A stretch of 45,844 bases of DNA from Candidatus Tritonobacter lacicola. Lineage in GTDB: Bacteria; Auribacterota; Tritonobacteria; Tritonobacterales; Tritonobacteraceae. The position numbers were made by a program, and so were the translations under genes. The stretch covers positions 1-45,844 of the forward strand of contig JAVCDC010000026.1 of the NCBI GenBank assembly GCA_030765135.1, given 5' to 3'. Shown here piece by piece: positions 31,533 through 39,300 of the stretch; positions within the stretch are counted from its first letter, which is position 1, and the number at the start of each line of letters is the position of its first letter. Under the pieces are notes generated by a model. The model saw nothing but the letters and a program-made list of their open reading frames with translations, ran no database searches and was not told the origin of the DNA.

Positions 31533-33525
31533 GGGGCTCCCGTATCTTAAGGCTCTGCTTTCTCTTCTCCAGCAGGACGCTGCCGATGATGAAGACGACG
31601 CCTACCGAGATGAAGATGACCGACCTGGTGACGAGTGTCAGGCCGATGTCGAAGTACCTGGTGGCGACCAGGACGACGAAAGCGGCGATCGAAAAAGCCC
31701 TCGTCTCAGGCTGGTCATGCTGGTAGGAGATGATCAACAAGGCGATGATGTAGCCGAAGAGAAGGACGTTGGAGATGATCGCGATGGGGACCTCGATTCC
31801 GCCGTACCTCATGTAGGAGACGTAGAGGAGGGGGACGACGAAGAGAGGGAAGGCCATGAGTTCCCTCATGTGGATGCCCCTCCCGGCGCCCAGGGGCTTG
31901 AAAACGCCCCGCCAGATGAGGACGCCCAGGGAGCAGTACAGCACGGTGTAGAGAAGCCAGAAATCGCCCGAGCAGGCCAGGGCTTGCGGCCCGACGACCA
32001 CACCGGCGAAGTCCTTTATCGTGTGGAGGTATATGACGGCAAAAACGATGAAGAGGCCGAGGAGCCTGTTGGCCGCAGCGTACCCGTGCTTCCCTTTAGC
32101 GTCGAGGATGAGGCTCATGGCGTACTCGCACGCGCCGTAAACGAGGAGCATGGAGAATATCGCCGTCGCAGAGTTGTACCGCGCGAGCGTGAAGATGAGC
32201 CAGAGGGGAAAGTAAGCTGAGAGCCCCAGGAGTATACCGCCACCCCTGTGAACGTTGTGGAGGCAGACGCAGAAGACGAAGAGGGGGAGGAAGTAGATGA
32301 ACGCCGTTGAGCCCAGGTAGCCGGTGAAGAGAAAAAGGACGAAGACGCCGAAGAGCGATGCTATGAGGACGCCGTCGCCGGAGAGTTCCCCGTATTGCTT
32401 CCTGCGGCGGATGCAGTACAGCAACCCGCAGAGGCTCAGGCACGCCAGGAATGCGCTTATCGCCCAGTAGGCGAGGTTTGTCCGCTCCGCCAGCACCAGC
32501 GCGCCGGTGTCCGCGAAGACGAGGAGCGTGTAGGCAGCGCACGCGGCTAATATGAGGAACACCGCCAGGAAGTAGTACGCCGCTTTGTAGTAGCGGGACC
32601 TGTCACCGTGGCGGTGAAAAACGGCCAGTGAGTAGAGGGCGAGGCCGTAGAGAAGCATCGGGCCCAGTGTGAACGGCGAGAACTCCTCCCCCGTCCAGTA
32701 GTAGAGGTTGGTGAGGACCCACGCGTACCCGATGAGGTAGGTGAAGACGAGGCCGGTCCGCGTCCGGATGTGGTAGACGGCGGGGACAAGGACGAAGAAG
32801 AAGACGGGCACGAAATACAGGTGGGTCTTCGTGAAGTAGATGGACTCGAGAAGCGTCCAGAGCGCGAAGAGGAAGAGCGCGAAGAAGTAATTGAGGTTCG
32901 AGCGCAGCAGTATCGCGAACGGGATGACGCCGAGGCCCCACAGGAAGACGCCCGTCGGAAAATGGGCGTTGATGTGGAATATCTGTGCCACCAGCCAGAT
33001 CCCCCCGCCATAGATGATGTTCCCGAGGAAGATGACTGCGTGACCGAACTTCGCACTCCTCTCTTTCCGGAGAAGGCGTATCCCCAGGCACTGCACGAGG
33101 ACGAGGCCGGCTACTATGACGGAGACCTTTCCCCAGGGGGAGATGTTGGCCCAGTTATGTGATATGAGAAAGATGATGCCGGTCCCCACGAGAAGGCATC
33201 CGAAGGTGACGAGGACCTTTATGAGGGAAGTCTTCGCGACCACCGCGCGGCCGCCGTGCCGGCCGGCCCAGAAGTAGCGGTCCCGAATCTTCGCCTCGGT
33301 CTCACCCGTGATGACTCCCGCAGTTACCCACTCCTTCAGCTGGCGGTCGAGCCATCTGCCCCTCTGGGCATCGAGGTATACCTTGCCGGACTCACTGCGG
33401 ACGCGGGCTGCCGAGAGGTACCTGGAGAGGGTGCGGACGATAAAGATGAGGCCGGCGATCCAGATAATAGGGGAGAGGATCGCTATTACTATATATACAT
33501 ACATACCTATAAAGGAAACTTCCAT
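31522..33525 (-). CDS. DUF2157/DUF4401-type polytopic membrane protein
   Basis: 667 residues. A first helix (VIAILSPIIWIAGLIFIV), then a cytoplasmic segment RWLDRQLKEWVTAGVITGETEAKI, the helical recognisable start of DUF2157, followed by about 18 membrane segments. ISHNWANISPWGKV and GGIWLVAQIFHINAHFPTG are conserved in the family; the last quarter (VRSVIFISVGVVFIIGSVLLEKR) fits DUF4401. Function unknown. It overlaps the GDYXXLXY gene, its standard partner. The start ATG at 33525 lacks a clear ribosome site, so an internal start such as the codon for MY at residue 8 is possible. Confidence 0.82.
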   Translation of the reverse strand: MEVSFIGMYVYIVIAILSPIIWIAGLIFIVRTLSRYLSAARVRSESGKVYLDAQRGRWLDRQLKEWVTAGVITGETEAKIRDRYFWAGRHGGRAVVAKTSLIKVLVTFGCLLVGTGIIFLISHNWANISPWGKVSVIVAGLVLVQCLGIRLLRKERSAKFGHAVIFLGNIIYGGGIWLVAQIFHINAHFPTGVFLWGLGVIPFAILLRSNLNYFFALFLFALWTLLESIYFTKTHLYFVPVFFFVLVPAVYHIRTRTGLVFTYLIGYAWVLTNLYYWTGEEFSPFTLGPMLLYGLALYSLAVFHRHGDRSRYYKAAYYFLAVFLILAACAAYTLLVFADTGALVLAERTNLAYWAISAFLACLSLCGLLYCIRRRKQYGELSGDGVLIASLFGVFVLFLFTGYLGSTAFIYFLPLFVFCVCLHNVHRGGGILLGLSAYFPLWLIFTLARYNSATAIFSMLLVYGACEYAMSLILDAKGKHGYAAANRLLGLFIVFAVIYLHTIKDFAGVVVGPQALACSGDFWLLYTVLYCSLGVLIWRGVFKPLGAGRGIHMRELMAFPLFVVPLLYVSYMRYGGIEVPIAIISNVLLFGYIIALLIISYQHDQPETRAFSIAAFVVLVATRYFDIGLTLVTRSVIFISVGVVFIIGSVLLEKRKQSLKIREPHEE

Positions 33526-33599
33526 GGCAGAAAAGCCGGATAGAGCATCAAATTATAGCAAAAACCGTAACGCTCTAGGGGGAGAATTCCGTATCTTCA

Positions 33600-33718
33600 G
33601 ACGAGTAGATGGACGAAGTACGATGTGCCTTTTTTCTTTTTTCTGTTTTTGTCTATGGTCTATTGTCTTTGGTCTACAGTCTCTTCATTGGTTATTGAAC
33701 ATTGAACATTGGTTTTTT
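33600..33718 (+). repeat. Phrase-repeat spacer, family C copy
   Basis: TTTTTTCTGTTTTTGTCTATG, GTCTATTGTCTTTGGTC, TACAGTCTCTTCATTGG, TTATTGAACATTGAACATTGG. Lies 15 bp past the stop of the Tyr/His-rich protein on that gene's strand. Confidence 0.75.
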
Positions 33719-33732
33719 GCCCCTGTCTGCTT

Positions 33733-34119
33733 TTACCGGTGCCTTCTGTGATGGCTGTGATGGCGGTGATGACTGTGACGGCCGCTGTACCTGCGATAGT
33801 GGCGATTCCACCCCGGGCTGCTCCAGCTGCCGCGCCGATACCACCCGGGGTCATAATACCGGGGCCGATAGCAGGGCTCGGCGTACCTGACGCGCCTGCT
33901 GTAATGCCTGGGCCGGGTATAGGACTCGGGGTAATCGGGGTAATAGGATGTCCCTTCAGGGTAGCTGACGGACGGCGGCGGGTCATAGACCGTATTGACA
34001 GATGTTGTATCTACGCCCGTGCAGGTACCGTACGGCGCGTAGTATTCGCCTACCTGGTAATCCTGCGCCGATGCTGCGGCTCCGAAGAGGACAATGGAAC
34101 AGATCGCTATATATTTCAT
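33733..34119 (-). CDS. Small secreted Tyr/Arg/His-rich protein
   Basis: 128 residues. Signal peptide (YIAICSIVLFGAAASAQ), then a low-complexity mature chain: PYGTCTGVDTT and YYPDYPESYTRPRHYSRR, ending in a histidine-rich HSHHRHHSHHRRHR tail. The pattern resembles YXWGXW-type and other aromatic-rich exported proteins that bind metals or coat surfaces, but no family is certain. The His tail could bind Ni, Zn or Cu. The ribosome site GGGAGGA lies seven bases before the ATG. It has its own spacer on both sides. Confidence 0.75.
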   Translation of the reverse strand: MKYIAICSIVLFGAAASAQDYQVGEYYAPYGTCTGVDTTSVNTVYDPPPSVSYPEGTSYYPDYPESYTRPRHYSRRVRYAEPCYRPRYYDPGWYRRGSWSSPGWNRHYRRYSGRHSHHRHHSHHRRHR

Positions 34120-34173
34120 TGCACCATCCTCCCTCTTAATACAAACATATCACCTTTTCTCCCATTCTTCAAG

Positions 34174-34248
34174 CATATCTCGTATTGCGTGAAGCGCAGG
34201 GCGATTGAAGATCGACTATTGAAGATTGAAAATTGAACATTGATCATT
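34174..34248 (+). repeat. Family E phrase, copy 2, and family C fragment
   Basis: ATCTCGTATTGCGTGAAGCG, CAGGGCGATTGAAG, then ATTGAAGATTGAAAATTGAAC and ATTGATCATT. The last ten bases are the left target duplication of the MITE. Confidence 0.6.
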
Positions 34249-34416
34249 ATGGCTATTAGGTTAACTCATCACCCAGTATATTGCGGGGCAATTAGTTATG
34301 TTAATCTTTTATCAACAAACATCGAAAAATGCCATTTAGCGCATTAAAAATTTGCCTATTTTGCAATTTATCAACGGTAAATCATAAAATCTATGATGAG
34401 TTAACCTAATAGCCAT
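34249..34416. mobile_element. 168-bp MITE with 23-bp perfect inverted ends and 10-bp target duplication
   Basis: Ends 34249-34271 (ATGGCTATTAGGTTAACTCA then TCA) and 34394-34416 are exact reverse complements. ATTGATCATT flanks it on both sides (34239-34248 and 34417-34426). Removing the element plus one flank restores GAACATTGATCATTGG TTATTGG, a normal family C phrase. The interior is AT-rich and has no ORF. A 10-bp duplication suggests mobilisation by an IS4-, IS256- or ISAs1-like transposase, none of which is encoded in the window. Confidence 0.85.
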
Positions 34417-34690
34417 ATTGATCATTGGTTATTGGTCATTCGCATCCTGCATCCCGCCTCTTTTCGTTGAACATTGGTTATTGGTCATTGGTTATTGAAC
34501 ATTCGTCTTTTCCTTCGTGTCTTTGTTTCTGCTTATTTCCATACTTCCATATTTCTATTCTTCTTAATTTCTTCGTGCCTTGGTGTCTTTATGGCTATTT
34601 TTTTCACGCTTCAAGCTTTCTATCTTTTTTGTATCTTGTATCTTGTGTCTTGTATCTTTTTCTCCGATTCACGTCGCCTCGGTTCATTAT
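34417..34690 (+). repeat. Phrase-repeat spacer, family C parts
   Basis: ATTGATCATTGGTTATTGG, GAACATTGGTTATTGGTCATT, TTCGTGCCTTGGTGTCTTT, TTGTATCTTGTATCTTGTG and related strings up to the end of the arginase-fold gene. No gene is visible in the 577-bp spacer 34120-34696 apart from the MITE. Confidence 0.7.
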
Positions 34691-34696
34691 TTCCAT

Positions 34697-35596
34697 TTAT
34701 CTCATGAAAAGCTTCCCGAGCTTGATATTGACCTCCTCGTTGTTGCGCCGTGCCTCTTCCACTGATGCCGTCCGACGCACGTCCTTTTCGTAAAGGTAGA
34801 GGATCTTTCTCAGGAGGCCCGATAGCTCTGTCTCCGAGTAATCCCCCCCGATGTCCATGCCCGCCGGCCTGAAGTGCGGGTGGTGAAATATAGCTTTCAA
34901 TATCTTGTGAACCTCTCCGACCCGTAGCAGCCCTCCCTGCCAGTTGGTTATCGCCTCACCGTTGTAGAAGACGTCCTTGTCTATGGATATATAGACGGGG
35001 TGGCGGCACATCTCGTCCAGATGGCGGGAGAGGGTGTTGGCGAGAAAGATCTCGATGGCGGTGTCCCCCTCATGCCTGTGGATCGCCTTGCATGGGGCCC
35101 TCCGCCTGAGGGCGAGGCTCTCGCCCTCACGCGCGGGAAAGACCCTCAATTTCCCCCCCCGCATGAGGCGGAGCGGCGTGAAAAGGAGCCACGGGCCGCT
35201 GATGTCGTGGTGGACGCCGAAGTGATACATGCGCCTGAGGTTCGGGAGCTTTGCCGCCCGGTCAAGCCACGCGCCGCAGTGGACGATGGGGACATGCCTT
35301 ATCCAGTCCGGATGGGAGTCGAAAACGACCAGGTTGAACGGCTCCGGCATCCTCCGCAATATCGCCAGGCTAACATGGTGGAAGTCACCCGACCCGGTAA
35401 ACGTCAGGGGAGGATCGTCCTTGAAGCGGTAAACATCGTCGAGGCGGGAAAGAAGCCTCTCGTAGCACGAGGATCGGCACCCTATGCGGATCAGCGGCGC
35501 GATGTCCGTGAGCTCGACGACCTCCGGGCGGAACATCTCCAGCAGCTTGTCCTGCCGCGTCACCGAGTTATCGAAGTTCAGTATGATAGCCCGCAT
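34697..35596 (-). CDS. Arginase/ureohydrolase-fold protein (divergent)
   Basis: 299 residues, soluble. The metal-site motifs of the ureohydrolase fold appear in order: TFTGSGDFHHV (counterpart of GGDHS), VVFDSHPDW (counterpart of DAHxD) and YISIDKDVF (counterpart of SxDxDxxDP, with the last DP missing). MDIGGDYSETEL near the C-terminus is also arginase-like. It probably binds two divalent metals and hydrolyses an amidino, ureido or related bond, but the substrate loop differs from arginase and agmatinase, so I do not name one. The start at 35596 (MRAIILNFDNS) has AAAGG just upstream; the longer frame adds 15 non-conserved residues. Confidence 0.7.
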   Translation of the reverse strand: MRAIILNFDNSVTRQDKLLEMFRPEVVELTDIAPLIRIGCRSSCYERLLSRLDDVYRFKDDPPLTFTGSGDFHHVSLAILRRMPEPFNLVVFDSHPDWIRHVPIVHCGAWLDRAAKLPNLRRMYHFGVHHDISGPWLLFTPLRLMRGGKLRVFPAREGESLALRRRAPCKAIHRHEGDTAIEIFLANTLSRHLDEMCRHPVYISIDKDVFYNGEAITNWQGGLLRVGEVHKILKAIFHHPHFRPAGMDIGGDYSETELSGLLRKILYLYEKDVRRTASVEEARRNNEEVNIKLGKLFMR

Positions 35597-35642
35597 GGCC
35601 TTTGCCCGGGGTATTATAAGATGAAGTAACCTCCCTGCCAAG

Positions 35643-35834
35643 CGTTTCTTCCAGTTTCTTTTTTTGTGTTGTCCTTTTTGCGCTTTGCATTTCGTCTTTT
35701 CTTCGTGCCTTGGTGTTTTTGTGGCAATTTCTTCTTATCAGTTCTTTCTTTTTCTGTTTTTGTCTATGGTCTTTGGTCTTCAGTCTCTTCATTGAAAATT
35801 GGTTATTGGATATTGGTTATTCGTCTTCATATCT
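35643..35834 (+). repeat. Phrase-repeat spacer, family C complete copy, in a divergent promoter region
   Basis: TTCGTGCCTTGGTGTTTTTG TGGC, TTCTTATCAGTTCTTTC, TTTTTCTGTTTTTGTCTATG, GTCTTTGGTCTTCAGTCTC, TTCATTGAAAATTGG, TTATTGGATATTGGTTATTCG. The order matches 6810-6969. Unlike most other copies it sits between two gene starts (minus 35596 and plus 35849). Confidence 0.8.
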
Positions 35835-35848
35835 TTAAGGTAGTGCCG

Positions 35849-38035
35849 ATGAAGGTAAAGAGCCCATTCATTCTTGGTTTCCTTTTCTTGCCTTTCCTTC
35901 TTACCCTGGGGGCAGGGGCCTCTGTTGAATACAAGAAGGAATGGCTCGGGGCAAGCAACTTGCGAAAGATGGGGTTGATCCACGAGGCGAAGCAACCCCC
36001 TTTCACGTGTTATGCGACATCGCGGGAAACAGCCGAGCGCGGCCTTGAAGTCGCTGTTACTGCCTGCGAAAAGGCCCTGGAAAATTTCGGGCACACGCAG
36101 CGTATAAACAAGAAATGCGTCATATGCCTCTGGGATGATGAGGAGGAGTATAAAAAGCGCGCGTCGATTTATTCCCTCTCCGCCCGCTACGCGTTCGCTT
36201 TCGCGTACAGGGATGTGCTGCCCAACACCGATGCGGTCTTCGGCTTTGTCAGGAAGGACTTCTTCGAAGAGACGCTTCCTCACGAGATAGGGCACATCGT
36301 TATCTACAATGTCGCCGACCCCAGCGCGACGACGAACCTTCCTTCGTGGCTCCATGAGGGCTTTGCCCAGCTCCAGGAGGGCAATCTGGAGCGCTCCATG
36401 GAGAAGGCTCGGTTGAGGATCGTAAAGGCAAGAGAAGATGGTGATTTTCTTCCCCTTTGGCAGCTCACAGCGCCCGATAAACCTGCTGCGGGGGCGGGTG
36501 TTTTCTACTCCGAGGCCCTTATCTTCGTAAACTATCTCCTGGAGAACAAGCCGAAAGAGGAAACGTTCCGGGATTTCTGTCGCTACGTCGCGAGGAACCG
36601 GAAGAAAGAGTTCGAGGACTATTTCAGGAGCTACTATCCCCGGTTTAAGGACATCTACGATATCAACGATGAGTGGGAGAATTCCATATCGGGGGACCTG
36701 AAGGAGGAGGCGAAGAAGAAGCTGGCCGCGTCATCTGAAGCTGTTGGTAAGGGGAGAGAGCTTCTCAGGCAGAAGAAGACCGCGGACGCTGTCAAGCAAT
36801 TCAGGGGGGCTTTTCACGATCTTGGCATTCTTCTCTTCGATTACACGAAGGTCGATGAAGTTCTCTTCGATGAGCCCCGGGCATGGAGGCTTATAAATGC
36901 CTGTGCCGTCGCCTTGCGATCCGCCTCGGATAAAGCAACCACACTGGGTATTCTGCCCGGGGATAATATTAAGAAAGTAAAGGAGCGTCTCAAGGGCGCC
37001 GACAAGGAGGAAAAGGGGGACTGGTGGAATTACGATGAATTGGGCCTTTCCGTCAGGTTCGATGAGAGGGACATGGTTGAAGAGGTAAAATTGAGTAAAT
37101 CCCGGGCCGGAAAGGTGGGGGGGATAAAGGTCGGCGACAGCCTGGAAGATCTGCTGGTCCTTCACGGTGATTATTTCCCCCACAGGATCGAACAGATGAA
37201 GGATGTCTTCCTCAAGCGGGCGGGCCAGCTTTTGCCGGGTCCGGATATGGACTCCTTTGAGGAGGGAAGCTACCCCGTTCTCAACGCTTCCGGAAAGTAC
37301 ATGGGAAATCTTGTGCGGGAGGTCGTGGACACGAATAAAGAGGAGTGGGAGCAGGGGAGCTGGTATTACGTGAAACCGGTGATTTCCGGTGATGTTGTCT
37401 CCCTGGTGAAGCTGGACGACGAGGAGATTTCGGGGATTGTTCTGCTTCGCGCCGCCGCAACCGAACGTATATTCAGGCAAAGGATAAAAGAGGGCAGCAG
37501 GCGGATTCTCCCGCCCGACCGGAAGAGGACCCTGCAGGTCGGGGACAAGAAGGGCAAGCTCATTGGCTATCTCGGCAAGCCGAAAGAATTAAAACCCTAT
37601 AGTATCCCCGAGGTGTCGCGGACGGCGTGCAGTTCTCTCAACAGGGTGAGAATAAAACGCGAACTGCAGGAGCACCTTGACCTTTACAAGCTCGAGTACC
37701 CCGGCCTGGAGGTTATTGTCTGGGACGATGATATCATATCCCTTTGGGCGAGAGAGCCGTCCCGCGCGAGCATTTACGGTGTCAGGATCGGCGATCCCCT
37801 TGAAAAAGTTACCCGTCTTCTGGGAAGCACCGATGACCTGGTAAAATACGAGAGAAAAAAGCTGGCCGCCAGGGTTGACCGTAAGGACGCCTATATAAAC
37901 CTCTTTATCGGATATGAAAAAGGGAAGCACAGGATTACCTTCAAGTTCGACAAAGAAAAAAGGGTCTCGATGATTTACGCTTATGCTTCCGAATGGCGCG
38001 GCCGCAGATGGGGCGACACCTGGATCGGCAAGTAG
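35849..38035 (+). CDS. Secreted gluzincin-type metallopeptidase (peptidase MA-like)
   Basis: 728 residues. Signal peptide (LGFLFLPFLLTLGAGAS). The zinc site is clear: HEIGH at residues 145-149 and, about 20 residues later, LPSWLHEGFAQ, where Glu170 is the third ligand typical of gluzincins of the MA-like families. FRDFCRYVARNRKKEFEDYF finishes the catalytic domain. The C-terminal half has two similar modules around KVGDSLEDLLVLHGDY and RIGDPLEKVTRLLGSTDD, a pattern also seen in small BamE-like folds. Probably a periplasmic or extracellular protease; substrate unknown. ATG at 35849 has AAGG eight bases upstream; the frame is open further up only through repeat DNA. Confidence 0.8.
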   Translation: MKVKSPFILGFLFLPFLLTLGAGASVEYKKEWLGASNLRKMGLIHEAKQPPFTCYATSRETAERGLEVAVTACEKALENFGHTQRINKKCVICLWDDEEEYKKRASIYSLSARYAFAFAYRDVLPNTDAVFGFVRKDFFEETLPHEIGHIVIYNVADPSATTNLPSWLHEGFAQLQEGNLERSMEKARLRIVKAREDGDFLPLWQLTAPDKPAAGAGVFYSEALIFVNYLLENKPKEETFRDFCRYVARNRKKEFEDYFRSYYPRFKDIYDINDEWENSISGDLKEEAKKKLAASSEAVGKGRELLRQKKTADAVKQFRGAFHDLGILLFDYTKVDEVLFDEPRAWRLINACAVALRSASDKATTLGILPGDNIKKVKERLKGADKEEKGDWWNYDELGLSVRFDERDMVEEVKLSKSRAGKVGGIKVGDSLEDLLVLHGDYFPHRIEQMKDVFLKRAGQLLPGPDMDSFEEGSYPVLNASGKYMGNLVREVVDTNKEEWEQGSWYYVKPVISGDVVSLVKLDDEEISGIVLLRAAATERIFRQRIKEGSRRILPPDRKRTLQVGDKKGKLIGYLGKPKELKPYSIPEVSRTACSSLNRVRIKRELQEHLDLYKLEYPGLEVIVWDDDIISLWAREPSRASIYGVRIGDPLEKVTRLLGSTDDLVKYERKKLAARVDRKDAYINLFIGYEKGKHRITFKFDKEKRVSMIYAYASEWRGRRWGDTWIGK

Positions 38036-38135
38036 CGATTTGACACGAGCCTTACTTCTTATGAGAGCAAAACCGTTGCTTCATCAATAGTTTGCCCCTC
38101 CGGCAGGCTTGATAACCGCTGAGGTATAATGCAGC

Positions 38136-38369
38136 ATGTATTTCGAGATCATTGGCAAGGTCGAAAAGACTGAGATTATTGCTATCGGTGGCAGAATCCA
38201 AGATATTATGTGTCTTCGGAAGTAGTCCGGTCCTGGACGTTGGAGGAAGCTTAAGGGTATTATTATAGTGCGCCTTGCCAGTGGTAAAACATGCCAAGCG
38301 GAAGTCCATTGGTATGAAGCCCACGGGATTGGCATGAAGAAGATGAAAATCAAACGTTTTTTAGGCTGA
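38136..38369 (+). pseudogene. Small conserved gene broken by one in-frame TAG
   Basis: Reading from ATG 38136 gives MYFEIIGKVEKTEIIAIGG ... IMCLRK, a TAG at 38223-38225, then SGPGRWRKLKGIIIVRLASG ... VHWYEAHGIGMKKMKIKRFLG and TGA, all in one frame. I recognise the two halves as a single ~77-residue conserved hypothetical protein (EIIGxIE ... GRWRKLKG ... ELHWYEAHGIG). A CAG to TAG change explains the break. A ribosome site GAGG lies ten bases upstream. Its usual neighbour follows directly at 38378. Amber read-through is possible in principle but nothing else in the window suggests it. Confidence 0.7.
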
Positions 38370-38377
38370 GGACTATT

Positions 38378-38605
38378 ATGACACAACATACAGAAAAAAA
38401 GTTTGCGCTTTGCGTCAGAGACGACAAGTGTAAGGATTTGGAGCTGCGTAAGATCTACCAGGTAATCGCCGACAAGCGTGCGGAAGAAGAGGGCTATCTG
38501 AGAATTGTTGACGAGTCCGGGGAGGATTACCTGTATCCGGAGTCTTATTTCATCCTTGTCAGGCTACCTCGCAAAGCACAACAGGCTTTAGTTGCCGCAG
38601 TCTGA
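38378..38605 (+). CDS. Small conserved hypothetical protein, partner of the preceding gene
   Basis: 75 residues: KKFALCVRDDKCKDLELRKIYQVIAD, then GYLRIVDESGEDYLYPESYFILVRLP. This is a familiar conserved hypothetical type, a compact beta-rich (SH3-like) domain with the strong DESGEDYLYPxSYF motif. It is commonly found directly after the WYEAHGIG-type gene, which here is broken. The pair resembles a toxin-antitoxin or accessory pair in size and mobility, but no activity is known. The start is eight bases after the stop of the broken partner. Confidence 0.75.
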   Translation: MTQHTEKKFALCVRDDKCKDLELRKIYQVIADKRAEEEGYLRIVDESGEDYLYPESYFILVRLPRKAQQALVAAV

Positions 38606-38760
38606 AGTAGTTACGCCTGCTCAACCACCCGCTCAAGCTGACCGGAAGTGCTGGTGCAGCTATCGGACGTTTCGCTTTTTTCCGGTGTTTTTCCGGGCAG
38701 TAAACTTTTGAGAATAATTATGTTACTGTATATATCCCTTATTCATAGATGGAGGTAATT

Positions 38761-39147
38761 ATGCTTGAGCATGTTGGAATAACAATCAATGAGGAAAGCG
38801 ATATACAGGCTTTTTACAAAGATTTGCTGGGCCTGGAAGAAGTAAATAAATTTGACCTTTACGAGGATTTATCTGAAAAGGCATTCGGCATAAGCAACAT
38901 GGCTTCCGTTACGTTTCTTTCCAGGGATAATTTTTTTATAGAATTATTTTTAACAGGCAAAAAGCAAAGCCCGGTTTACAACCATATTTGTATTTCTATT
39001 CATGACAGGGACAATGTTATTAGAAAAGCAAAATCCAAAGGATTTCCCGTTACAAATATAAAAAGAGAATCAAAAGATGACGTTATATTTCTCAAAGACA
39101 ATTCCGGCAATATATTTGAGATAAAAGAAGCCCGAGGTGCGCCCTAA
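38761..39147 (+). CDS. VOC (glyoxalase/dioxygenase superfamily) protein
   Basis: 128 residues. MLEHVGITI opens with the first metal-ligand His of the vicinal-oxygen-chelate fold; AFYKDLLGLEE, NFFIELFL, NHICISIHDRDNVIRKAKSKG and FLKDNSGNIFEIKE continue the two beta-alpha-beta-beta-beta units with the last acidic ligand. Activity cannot be inferred (isomerase, dioxygenase or resistance protein). ATG 38761 is preceded by GGAGG, so the frame start at 38749 is wrong. The gene is much more AT-rich than those to its left, suggesting recent acquisition. Confidence 0.85.
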   Translation: MLEHVGITINEESDIQAFYKDLLGLEEVNKFDLYEDLSEKAFGISNMASVTFLSRDNFFIELFLTGKKQSPVYNHICISIHDRDNVIRKAKSKGFPVTNIKRESKDDVIFLKDNSGNIFEIKEARGAP

Positions 39148-39149
39148 AA

Positions 39150-39220
39150 AACAAGGGGTCAGGTCTACGCATTACTCTTATTTTTATTCGCACAGTGTTT
39201 TGCGTACTGTGTAGATGCTT
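39150..39220 (+). repeat. REP-like half element
   Basis: ACAAGGGGTCAGGTCTACGC at 39152, then a small inverted repeat ACAGTGTTTTGCGTACTGT at 39196-39214. The GGGGTCAGGTC head is of the same general type as the GGGGACAGG palindrome at 20945, but unpaired here. Likely remnant of a REP/RAYT-type element. Confidence 0.4.
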
Positions 39221-39300
39221 TATAACGGTTCTTGCATTCCTTCACGTGAAAAACGATCCGGCTGTTTCGGCAGCAGAAGAGGGGGATAAATTCCAGGGTG

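Noticed and set aside
35666..35848. 61-codon extension of the gluzincin protease frame
   Set aside because: Those codons are entirely phrase-repeat DNA; a signal peptide with an upstream AAGG begins at 35849.
38136..38369. Reading the TAG at 38223 as an amber-recoded codon
   Set aside because: The other genes in the window use ordinary stops, no suppressor tRNA is seen, and a single CAG to TAG change is the simpler explanation.
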